Assembly: GCA_965248135.1 (NCBI GenBank)
Contig: CBDFIN010000007.1
Coordinates: 1-64,000, forward strand
Source of the DNA: SZUA-100 sp965248135
GTDB taxonomy: Bacteria > Pseudomonadota > Alphaproteobacteria > Rhizobiales > Rhizobiaceae
Direction of reading: 5' to 3'
Length of the DNA stretch: 64,000 nucleotides
In this document: one piece after another, positions 17,394-25,725 of the stretch
Numbering within the stretch: the first letter of the stretch is position 1
How the letters are laid out: every line of letters starts with the position of its first letter
The notes under the pieces: model-generated
Database searches by the model: none
What the model was told of the DNA's origin: nothing
What the model saw: only the letters and a program-made list of their open reading frames with translations
Translations under genes and position numbers: made by a program

Positions 17394-17978
17394 CTGCCGT
17401 GCAGGGGATGCCTGATCAGGTCATCAGCAGAAAGTTGTAAGACCTAAGAGAAAGGCGAACGTTTCTATCCCTGCCGTGCAGGGGATGCCTGATCAGGTGA
17501 AGCAGCTACTCAACGTCAAGGCGAAGAAGTTTCTATCCCTGCCGTGCAGGGGATGCCTGATCAGGCGGATCGTGGCACTGATTACAACATTACCGGGTTT
17601 CTATCCCTGCCGTGCAGGGGATGCCTGATCAGGGGACGATGATTCGGCGAGCCTGATCTTGAAAAGTTTCTATCCCTGCCGTGCAGGGGATGCCTGATCA
17701 GGGCAGAGATAAAGGCTCTGCGAGGGGCAAAAAAAGTTTCTATCCCTGCCGTGCAGGGGATGCCTGATCAGGCGAAACAGTTCATAGAGGTATTGCAATG
17801 CGTTTCTATCCCTGCCGTGCAGGGGATGCCTGATCAGGTATGCCCTCGGGTATACTTGGTGGGCCACCAAGTTTCTATCCCTGCCGTGCAGGGGATGCCT
17901 GATCAGGCGGCACAGGCTACTCAAGGAGATGTTCCTGTCGTGTTTCTATCCCTGCCGTGCAGGGGATGCCTGATCAGG

Positions 17979-18159
17979 GTACCCCCAAATAATGGTTTGA
18001 ATCAACACAAAAAATAAATGATATATCCAAGGCAAAACTATAGTCGCGAATATTAAAAAGAACATAATAAGAACTAATATGTAGAATTTCCATAATATCG
18101 TAAATATATCAAATGATTACAGTATTTCCAAGGCAAAAAGAGAATTTCCAGGCGCAGAA
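17979..18159 (-). promoter_or_regulatory. Leader of array 2 / divergent upstream region of cas6
   Basis: This is very AT-rich (for example ATATATCAAATGATTACAG). The repeat-proximal block TACCCCCAAATA plus GAATCAAC matches leader 1, and CCAAGGCAAAA appears twice (about 18029 and 18128). It separates the leftward array 2 from the rightward cas6, so promoters in both directions are expected. Confidence 0.7.
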
Positions 18160-19260
18160 ATGATTGAAAAATCTGGCTTCCAAATTTTCAAAAGACTAAT
18201 GTTCAGACGAAGTTATGGCTGGTCAAAACCTTTGCTCACGCCATGTTTTTCTGTCTTGATGCCGTCAGGCAGACGATCGTACAAAAAAGTATTTGGGCGG
18301 GGCAATAGCGGGAGGCAAAGCATATTGACCGGTTTGAGCGCGCGTGAACTCTATTCACGGTTGAGCGATCCTGCCGAGGGCGCCAATAGTGTAGCGCTTG
18401 TCGAGAAATGGCATTTTCAGACGATAGAAGTGCGTCTTGCTGGGCTTGGCGGCTTTACTGATTTGCCTGGTCTGCTCAACAAGGTGCGGGGTGCCTTAGG
18501 CAATGTGCTGCTGGCGGGAGCCTCCCCGGAGGTGCGACGGGGTGAGGTCTGCCGTTCGACCCCCTGTTGTGCCGCCGAGGTGTTCTTTGCGCCAAAACCT
18601 GACATTGATATCGGTTTTGCCGGATTGAGGGCACAAATTCCCAAACCATTTGTGCTGGCTGCGGAAAAACACGGCAGCCGGGATTTGCTCATCCGCATGA
18701 CAGTGATTGGACTGGCTCAATATTGGGGTCAGGCTGCGTGTGAGGCGCTGGTTGCCGCCCTGCGCAACCGCGTGCACTGGCAAAGACTGGCGGCAGGCGT
18801 GTATTTCGTGCCAACGACAATTGATGTTGAGGCGGTTCGAATTATCAATCATCAATTGAATGTGCCACAAATTTGCCCGCAGGAATGCACATTATCCCTC
18901 ATCACGCCGCTGGACAGCGAGCGCACCAAGATTGCCGATGCCCCGCAGCGGATATTGAAAAAACTGCTGGTGCGGGTGGCGATGATGGCGCGCTGGCAGG
19001 GCGTTCGTTTGTCGGAAAATCTTGATAGGCTTTATCAGGAGTGGGAAAAACTTGAATGTGGTTTCAAAGGCCCGGTGCAAACCGCTAGCCTGCGGCTCGA
19101 TTCAAGCAGAAACGGACAAAGCGGGTTTCGCGAAACCTCCATGCTGGAGCTGACCATTGCCGGAGATTTAAAGACATTGTGGCCGTTTCTGCAAATTGGG
19201 CAAACCACCCATATTGGTCGTGGGGCGGTAAAAGGGCTGGGGCGGTTTGCGGTGTTATAG
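18160..19260 (+). CDS. cas6: Cas6 pre-crRNA endoribonuclease
   Basis: Cas6 cuts the array transcript at the base of the repeat hairpin, leaving the ATAGAAAC tag. The 366-residue protein has the N-terminal block VRGALGNVLLAGASPE followed by a Cys-rich stretch (VCRSTPCCAAEVFF) and PKPFVLAAEK, as in Cas6 proteins that accompany RT-Cas1 systems. The C-terminal PF10040-type domain ends with QIGQTTHIGRGAVKGLGRF, the glycine-rich RAMP loop. The first 60 residues are basic and poorly conserved, so the true start could be further in; ATG 18160 has only a weak Shine-Dalgarno. The frame is intact. The 19261-19422 flank contains an imperfect palindrome (TTTTAAAATGATCATG) and no gene. Confidence 0.9.
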   Translation: MIEKSGFQIFKRLMFRRSYGWSKPLLTPCFSVLMPSGRRSYKKVFGRGNSGRQSILTGLSARELYSRLSDPAEGANSVALVEKWHFQTIEVRLAGLGGFTDLPGLLNKVRGALGNVLLAGASPEVRRGEVCRSTPCCAAEVFFAPKPDIDIGFAGLRAQIPKPFVLAAEKHGSRDLLIRMTVIGLAQYWGQAACEALVAALRNRVHWQRLAAGVYFVPTTIDVEAVRIINHQLNVPQICPQECTLSLITPLDSERTKIADAPQRILKKLLVRVAMMARWQGVRLSENLDRLYQEWEKLECGFKGPVQTASLRLDSSRNGQSGFRETSMLELTIAGDLKTLWPFLQIGQTTHIGRGAVKGLGRFAVL

Positions 19261-19422
19261 CATGATAATTTTAAAATGATCATGGCTCATCAGGAGCGCA
19301 GAGCGACCGGCGCTGATGCGCCGCCCCAGCGGAGGCCCGGGCAGAGCCCGCCGGGAGCGAAGAGAGCACCGATCGAATCATTCTAAAGGTGTCCAGCTAT
19401 AGTTGAGTAGGAAGCGCTGTCC

Positions 19423-20304
19423 TCAATGCATTGTCGGGCCGCGATTGCGACGGTAGCGGTTTGGTTGGCGCCTGGTATGTTTTGGCTTTTGATTTTGGTT
19501 CAGTTTGCGCAAAGTCCTTTGGTTGCCGTAAATGTGGGCTTCGTTGCGATGGCGGGTGTGCGCCACGTCGGTTAGGTGTCGATCCATGGTGGTCGAACCA
19601 AGAATGAAAGCACGCTCGGTGGTTGCGCCCTGGCTTTTGTGAATGGTGGTGGCATAGCCATGATCGAAGGCGGTGTAGCGCTGCGGTGATATGGTGATGA
19701 GGCTGGAACTTTTGTCTTGCCCGTCAAGCCGGATCATCAATTGCTTGTCACCAATAGTTTCCACCGTGCCAAGTAACCCGTTCTTGACGCCAAGATCGCG
19801 TTCATTACGGGTGAACAACATTCTGTCGCCTGCAGCAAAGGCACGCGGACCGAAATTGGTGCGAAACAGCGTTTCGTTTGATAAATCGCCGCTGGATTTT
19901 CGTGCCGAGCGGATAATCTGATTGATCGCATGCACATCCTTGCGGCGATGCGCCAGCCGGGAGGATTTGGCGCCATGCACTTCAAGGTCAGCCATATAAT
20001 CTTCAACCAGTCTGGCAATGGCCTGTGATGTGTCAGCTGTTTCCGTGACAAAGCCTCGATCCTGATAGGATTTCAGTGCATCACCGCTACGGCCTTCCGC
20101 CAGATCGCGGGAAGCGGTCAGTAAAGATGCTGCATGCACAAGGTGGTAAATGTGCTGAATTGTCTGCCCAGGCTGTCTCAGCCAAAGGCCAGGGCGGCGC
20201 TGCATGACCAAAATCCTCAAACACCAGATTTGACGGATCGGTAAAAAGTCCAAACAATGTTGATTCTCAACCGCTAACCCATTGAATAATATAAAATCGG
20301 ACAA
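19423..20304 (-). pseudogene. traA: TraA/MobA conjugative relaxase-helicase fragment
   Basis: This is part of the RecD-like helicase half of a Ti-type TraA relaxase. Diagnostic stretches are FAAGDRMLFTRNERDLGVKN, GLLGTVETIGDKQLMIRLDG and AFDHGYATTIHKSQGATTER, then FILGSTTMDRHLTDVAHTRH. Full TraA is over 1000 residues; the N-terminal relaxase and Walker A parts are absent. Both ends of this frame (before about 20110 and after about 19530) do not look like TraA, so they are out of frame or foreign. It indicates that a conjugative or mobilisable element once contributed to this island. Confidence 0.8.
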
Positions 20305-20418
20305 TCGATTCTCGACTTTTTACCGCCCCATCCAGATTTGACAATAACTCCAATAGTCGGTGTTGTTTTTGTTGGAACAATGTATAGGGCGTGGACAATG
20401 ATATAATTTGAACTCAAA

Positions 20419-20672
20419 CTAGTGGTCTGGCCGAAACGCTTGGATCCCTTTTCAGCACGTTCTTTTTCAAGCGTTTTGGCCACAAAGACCACTAGCAACT
20501 TATTGAATTCTAGTGGTTCTTTTGATTCCAACATTTGTAAGGAAGGGTGCTGCAGGGGGATGCAAATGTTGGTACAGAACCACTAGCCCCGGTGAAATGA
20601 ATTTGGCACTTGGTGCCAACTGCGACTGTGCATGTTGCGAGGGGATGGGAATTTTGGTAAAAAACCACTAGT
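20419..20672 (-). repeat. Composite palindromic repeat, right (inverted) copy
   Basis: 20419-20586 is the reverse complement of the composite at 541-709 with a few differences: module B (20419-20495) then module A (20510-20586), both bounded by CTAGTGGT/ACCACTAG. A third degenerate module to 20672 (GAAATGAATTTGGCAC...AACCACTAG) resembles the start of the copy at 41536. The 20305-20418 stretch holds an inverted pair GTAAAAAGTC/GACTTTTTAC and no gene. Confidence 0.85.
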
Positions 20673-20687
20673 TTAGGGAGAGTGTTT

Positions 20688-23600
20688 GTGAGCAATAAAA
20701 TTGACGATCCACCGTCCAGGGCACCAGCGGTCAACGCGACGGGATCGCCCCTTGCAAACAGCGCCAGCGACAGTACGCAATTTGTCCATCTTCACAGCCA
20801 TTCCGCCTATTCGCTTTTGGAAGGTGCGCTACCGCTGGATAAGTTGATCAAACTGACTACCGATGACAATCAACCGGCTCTGGCGCTTACCGACACCAAC
20901 AATCTGTTTGCCGCGCTTGAATTTTCCAAAAAGGCGGTAGCCGCAGGGCTGCAACCGATTATCGGTTGTTCGCTTGAAATTGATTTTGAAGATCAGGGAA
21001 CCGACCAGTCTGCTTCTTCCGGTCAGTCGAAGGAGGCCTTGAGCGGATATCCGCTACTAGTCTTGCTGGCGGCGAATGAGGTTGGCAGTCAGGCGCTTTT
21101 GAAACTGGTTTCGAGCGCCTATCTGGAGGTCGAAGACGGCGCGCGGCCTCACATTACCCTGTCGGCATTGCGGCAGCAAAATGAGGGGTTGATTGTGTTG
21201 AGCGGCGGGCATGATGGTCCGGTTGACCGGCTGCTTGGTGAAGATCACGTCGATAAAGCACGCAGTCGGCTGGAAACCCTCAAAATGGTATTTTCTGACC
21301 GATTTTATGTCGAGCTTCAGCGCCATCCAGGTTACAGCCGCAAAACAGAGGATGCGCTGGTCTTGCTTGCCTATGATTTGTCCATTCCGCTGGTCGCAAC
21401 AAACGAGCCGTTCTTTGCGATGGAGGAGGACTTCGAGGCGCACGACGCGTTGATTTGTATTGCTGAAGGCCGCATGGTGATCGAGGATGACCGGCGTCGG
21501 CTGACACCGGGTCACTACTTCAAGACCCAGGATGAAATGGTGAGCCTGTTCGCCGATCTGCCGGAGGCAATTGAAAACACTGTCGAAATCGCCAAGCGCT
21601 GTGCGGTCAAAATGCACACCCGGGATCCGATATTGCCATCTTACACCGGAGCCGGGCAATCCGACATTAAACCGGCGGCGGAAATTGCCGAATTACGGCG
21701 GCAGGCCGAGGCCGGGCTTGAAGTGCGGATCGCCAGAGAAGGTATGGCTGAAGATTACAGTCGCCAGGACTATGATAAAAGACTGAATTACGAACTCGGC
21801 GTTATCAATGACATGGGATTTCCTGGCTATTTTCTGATTGTTGCCGATTTTATCAAATGGGCCAAGGGAGAGGGAATTCCTGTTGGCCCGGGGCGCGGAT
21901 CGGGTGCCGGCTCTCTGGTCGCCTGGGCATTGACAATTACCGATCTCGACCCAATTCGCTTTTCACTGTTGTTTGAGCGGTTCCTGAATCCCGAACGTGT
22001 CTCGATGCCGGACTTCGATATCGATTTTTGTCAAGACCGGCGAGAGGAAGTAATCCTTTACGTGCAATCGAAATACGGTCGTGATCAGGTGGCCCAGATT
22101 ATCACTTTCGGGTCGCTTCAGGCGCGGGCGGTTTTGCGTGATGTTGGTCGTGTCTTGCAAATGCCCTATGGGCAGGTTGATCGGCTGTGCAAGATGGTAC
22201 CAAACAATCCGGCAAATCCAACCTCGCTTGCCGAGGCGATCGAAAGCGAGGCGGGATTGTTGCAGGCCCGCAAAGATGAGGCCATTGTTGACAAGTTGTT
22301 GTCAATTTCACTGAAGCTTGAGGGCCTTTTTCGCCACGCTTCAACCCATGCTGCTGGCATTGTTATTGCCGACCGGCCGCTGGATCAACTGATACCGCTC
22401 TATCGTGATCCACGCTCGAACATGCCGGTGACCCAATACAACATGAAATGGGTCGAGCAGGCGGGACTGGTCAAGTTCGATTTCCTTGGCCTTAAAACCC
22501 TGACTGTGCTGGAAACGGCAAGAAAATTGCTCGCCAACCGCGGCATTGAGGTGGATTTCAACGCTATCCCGCTGGATGACGAGAAGACTTACCAGATGCT
22601 GCAGCGCGGTGAAACGGTTGGCGTGTTCCAGCTTGAAAGCCAGGGCATGCGCAAGGCGCTGATTGGCATGGGGCCAGACCGGTTTGAAGATATTATTGCC
22701 CTGGTGGCTTTGTATCGGCCAGGACCGATGGACAATATCCCGACCTATAATGCCCGCAAGCATGGTGAAGAGGAACCTGATTATCTACATGATTCCATCA
22801 GGCCGGTTCTTGAAGAGACCTATGGGGTAATCATCTACCAGGAACAGGTAATGCAGATCGCACAAATTTTGGCTGGCTACACGCTCGGCCAGGCCGATTT
22901 GCTGCGTCGCGCCATGGGGAAGAAAATTCGCGCCGAAATGGACCAGCAGCGCAAGCCATTCATCAGTGGCGCGGTGGAACGCGGTGTTGCCAAGAATATC
23001 GCCAGTCAGATCTTTGATCTGTTGGCGAAATTTGCCGAGTATGGCTTCAACAAATCTCATGCTGCAGCCTATGCGCTGGTGTCCTATCATACCGCCTGGC
23101 TGAAGGCGAACTATCCGACCGAGTTTCTCGCCGCTTCGATGACCCTTGATATTGGCAATACCGACAAATTGAGCGATTTTTTTCGCGAAGCAAAACGCAC
23201 CGGCATTGAAGTAGCGGCTCCGTGTGTTGCTACTTCATGTGCTGGATTTGAGGTTGGCGACGACAAGGTCCACTACGCCTTGTCAGCAATAAAAGGGGTT
23301 GGCACCCAGGCGGTGCAGCACATTGTCGATGAACGCCGGTCCAATGGTCCTTTTACCAGTTTGACCAATTTTTTCTCTCGCATTGAACCAGCACAAATTA
23401 ACCGCAGGACGCTCGAAAACCTGATTGCGGCTGGCGCCTTTGATTTGTTTGGCGCACCGCGGGAGCAAATGATAGCCGGCATTGGCCGAATGATCGGACA
23501 TGCCACCCGCATAGCCGATAATGACGCCATTGGCATGACGGACATGTTTGGTGGCGATGCCGCTGGCGAGGCAATTCAACTGCCACTGGCCGAAACATGG

Positions 23601-24224
23601 TTGCCTTCCGAACGGCTTAATCGCGAGTTTCTTTCACTCGGTTTCTATTTCAGCGCTCATCCTCTCGATGAGTATGAAAACCTGCTTTTCAAAATGCGAG
23701 TGCAGAATTGGGCGGATTTTCAGTATGCGGTCAAGAATGGCGCAACCGCTGGACGGCTGGCCGGTACCATCACCCAGAAACAGGAGCGCAAAACCCGCAA
23801 CGGCAACAGAATGGGAATTGTACAATTGTCTGATCCCACCGGCCAATATGAGGCGGTGGTATTTTCCGAAACGCTGTCGCAATACCGTGATCTGCTGGAG
23901 ACCGGAAATTCAGTAATATTGCTGGTTTCAGCAGAACAGCGACCAGAGGGCATATCCGCCCGCATCCAGAGCGTCTCGTCGCTTGATGCGGCGGCTGAAA
24001 AACTGCAAAAAAGACTGACGATATTCGTGCGTGATGCAAAACCGCTGGACCATATCGCCGGCCAGCTGGCAAAACCGGGCGAGGGACAGGTGAGCATAGT
24101 GGTTCTTGAGGGCGAAGGAGCAAGAGAAATCGAGCTCCGTCTACCGGGTGGCAAGGCAATATCGCCGCCACTTGCAAACGCGGTAAAGGGCATTCCCGGC
24201 GTGGTTGATGTGGAACTGGTATAA
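20688..24224 (+). CDS. dnaE: DNA polymerase III subunit alpha
   Basis: This is the replicative polymerase of 1178 residues, the normal DnaE1 length. The PHP domain opens with FVHLHSHSAYSLLEGALPLD. The palm has GPGRGSGAGSLVAWAL and the catalytic PDFDIDFCQDRREEV. The fingers (YRPGPMDNIPTYNARKHGEE), a helix-hairpin-helix region (SAIKGVGTQAVQHIV) and an OB fold near residue 1000 follow. I prefer GTG 20688 over GTG 20682 because AGGGAG at 20675-20680 is then 7 nt away. It is the first housekeeping gene right of the island. The 24225-24468 gap to rpsB shows no gene. Confidence 0.97.
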   Translation: MSNKIDDPPSRAPAVNATGSPLANSASDSTQFVHLHSHSAYSLLEGALPLDKLIKLTTDDNQPALALTDTNNLFAALEFSKKAVAAGLQPIIGCSLEIDFEDQGTDQSASSGQSKEALSGYPLLVLLAANEVGSQALLKLVSSAYLEVEDGARPHITLSALRQQNEGLIVLSGGHDGPVDRLLGEDHVDKARSRLETLKMVFSDRFYVELQRHPGYSRKTEDALVLLAYDLSIPLVATNEPFFAMEEDFEAHDALICIAEGRMVIEDDRRRLTPGHYFKTQDEMVSLFADLPEAIENTVEIAKRCAVKMHTRDPILPSYTGAGQSDIKPAAEIAELRRQAEAGLEVRIAREGMAEDYSRQDYDKRLNYELGVINDMGFPGYFLIVADFIKWAKGEGIPVGPGRGSGAGSLVAWALTITDLDPIRFSLLFERFLNPERVSMPDFDIDFCQDRREEVILYVQSKYGRDQVAQIITFGSLQARAVLRDVGRVLQMPYGQVDRLCKMVPNNPANPTSLAEAIESEAGLLQARKDEAIVDKLLSISLKLEGLFRHASTHAAGIVIADRPLDQLIPLYRDPRSNMPVTQYNMKWVEQAGLVKFDFLGLKTLTVLETARKLLANRGIEVDFNAIPLDDEKTYQMLQRGETVGVFQLESQGMRKALIGMGPDRFEDIIALVALYRPGPMDNIPTYNARKHGEEEPDYLHDSIRPVLEETYGVIIYQEQVMQIAQILAGYTLGQADLLRRAMGKKIRAEMDQQRKPFISGAVERGVAKNIASQIFDLLAKFAEYGFNKSHAAAYALVSYHTAWLKANYPTEFLAASMTLDIGNTDKLSDFFREAKRTGIEVAAPCVATSCAGFEVGDDKVHYALSAIKGVGTQAVQHIVDERRSNGPFTSLTNFFSRIEPAQINRRTLENLIAAGAFDLFGAPREQMIAGIGRMIGHATRIADNDAIGMTDMFGGDAAGEAIQLPLAETWLPSERLNREFLSLGFYFSAHPLDEYENLLFKMRVQNWADFQYAVKNGATAGRLAGTITQKQERKTRNGNRMGIVQLSDPTGQYEAVVFSETLSQYRDLLETGNSVILLVSAEQRPEGISARIQSVSSLDAAAEKLQKRLTIFVRDAKPLDHIAGQLAKPGEGQVSIVVLEGEGAREIELRLPGGKAISPPLANAVKGIPGVVDVELV

Positions 24225-24468
24225 TTCGTCTGATCGTCGGTAATCGGTGTTTTTGACCGGGGTTATAGGCTTGATCAGCCGTTCTTTGTTATAGGCACTT
24301 GTCATGGGCGCAAAACTGCTGTAAGCGCCCGCCATCACACACGCGGAATCCTGTTTGTCCACAGCCTCCGGTCTCTCAAGACATGGCATTGACAGGCAAT
24401 TTCGGTGATGACCCTAACCCGGTCGTTAATATTCCGCGGAGGATTAACCGAACCAGGAGATGCAAGCC

Positions 24469-25605
24469 ATGGCTTTGCCCGAATTCAGCATGCGCCAGCT
24501 GTTGGAAGCCGGTGTTCACTTTGGACACCAAACCCACCGCTGGAACCCGAAGATGCAACATTTCATTTTCGGTAAAAGAAACAACATCCATATTCTCGAT
24601 TTGGCTCAGACGGTGCCGCTTTTACACCGTGCTCTTCAACAGGTCAGCGACACGGTTGCCGGCAATGGCCGGGTACTTTTTGTTGGCACCAAACGTCAGG
24701 CATCCGATATCATTGCCGATGCGGCCAAGCGCTCGGCCCAATATTATGTCAACGCGCGCTGGCTCGGCGGCATGCTGACCAATTGGAAAACCATCTCTAA
24801 CTCGATCAAGCGGTTACGTAAACTGGAGGAAATGCTCAGCGAAGGCGGCGCCGGCTTTACCAAAAAAGAACTGCTGAACCTGACCCGCGAACGCGATAAA
24901 CTGGAGCGTGCACTGGGTGGTATCAAAGACATGGGCGGTAAGCCTGATCTGATTTTTGTTGTTGATACCAATAAGGAGATGATAGCAATTCAGGAGGCGC
25001 GTCGGCTGGATATTCCAGTGGTAGCCGTTCTTGATTCCAATTGCGATCCGGAATGCGTGGATTTTCCAATTCCCGGCAATGACGATGCCGCACGTGCCAT
25101 TGCACTTTATTGCGATCTGGTTTCGAAAGCGGCACTAGATGGTATTCGCCGTCAACAGGATACCGGCGGTGTAGATCGCGGTGCCAGCGTTGAGGCACCT
25201 GTTGAAGCGGCTCTTGATGCAGAAAATGCGGAAGCGATTACCGGCGAAGTGGTTGAACCTGCGGCAGCTGAGCCAGAGCCTGATGCCGCTGATCAGGTGA
25301 CGGCGGAAGCAGGTGATGCGGACGACAAGAGCGACAAGTCTGCTACCCCCGAACCGGCAGCAGTAGTCGACGATAGCGCACCGCTGTTTACCGCTCCAAA
25401 CGGTGATGGCGACGATTTAACCAAAATCTCAGGTGTTGGCCCGGTATTGCAGAAAAAGCTCGTTGAATTGGGCATTACCAAGTTCGAGCAAATTGCTAAG
25501 TTCACCAAGGAAGACATTGATCGTGTTGATGAACGCCTGTCATTTAAAGGTCGCATTGAGCGTGATGACTGGTTGAAACAGGCAGCCGAATTAGCCAAAG
25601 GCTAG
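24469..25605 (+). CDS. rpsB: 30S ribosomal protein S2 with HhH tail
   Basis: This is ribosomal protein S2, 378 residues against about 240-260 in most bacteria. The core is canonical (MRQLLEAGVHFGHQTHRWNP, ARWLGGMLTNWKTI, VVDTNKEMIAIQEARRLDIP). After about residue 235 comes an acidic Ala/Glu/Asp-rich linker, then a helix-hairpin-helix module (LTKISGVGPVLQKKLVELGI, followed by FKGRIERDDWLKQAAEL). Similar tails are known on several proteins of Hyphomicrobiales; the same module recurs in the hydrolase at 61566. ATG 24469 was chosen because AGGAG 24455-24459 is 9 nt upstream; the earlier ATG 24460 touches it. Confidence 0.97.
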   Translation: MALPEFSMRQLLEAGVHFGHQTHRWNPKMQHFIFGKRNNIHILDLAQTVPLLHRALQQVSDTVAGNGRVLFVGTKRQASDIIADAAKRSAQYYVNARWLGGMLTNWKTISNSIKRLRKLEEMLSEGGAGFTKKELLNLTRERDKLERALGGIKDMGGKPDLIFVVDTNKEMIAIQEARRLDIPVVAVLDSNCDPECVDFPIPGNDDAARAIALYCDLVSKAALDGIRRQQDTGGVDRGASVEAPVEAALDAENAEAITGEVVEPAAAEPEPDAADQVTAEAGDADDKSDKSATPEPAAVVDDSAPLFTAPNGDGDDLTKISGVGPVLQKKLVELGITKFEQIAKFTKEDIDRVDERLSFKGRIERDDWLKQAAELAKG

Positions 25606-25606
25606 A

Positions 25607-25679
25607 GGCCATTGGCCGCTTTTTTGAGCCGGTGCAAGCAGGCACAAAAAGACATGATCTAACACATCAGTTGCACCGG
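25607..25679 (+). promoter_or_regulatory. Hairpins between rpsB and tsf
   Basis: GGCC-ATT-GGCC at 25607-25617 followed by GCTTTTTT is a short terminator-like hairpin just after the rpsB stop. A second, larger inverted repeat, CCGGTGCAA (25629-25637) and TTGCACCGG (25671-25679), spans most of the remaining spacer upstream of tsf. Either attenuation or a protein-binding RNA structure is possible. Confidence 0.4.
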
Positions 25680-25725
25680 GTGGCGGCAAAAGCCGAAATC
25701 GCCCGGCAACAAAAGAGAGGTTGAA

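Larger units (their letters stand above)
16736..17978 (-). CRISPR. CRISPR array 2: 14 repeats, 13 spacers
   Basis: The repeat and orientation are the same as in array 1. Full repeats begin at 16903, 16971, 17212, 17461, 17529, 17597, 17666, 17736, 17802, 17871 and 17942; the repeats at about 16736, 17042 and 17289 are interrupted by the 82-nt element. Spacers are 29-40 nt and all different from each other and from array 1. The leftmost repeat is degenerate (TTTCACTTCTCACCTGCCG) and marks the trailer end; the leader is at 17979-18159. Confidence 0.97.

Noticed and set aside
24225..24468. Possible small gene or riboswitch upstream of rpsB
   Set aside because: The only frames are short or antisense, and I could not find a recognisable conserved leader structure.
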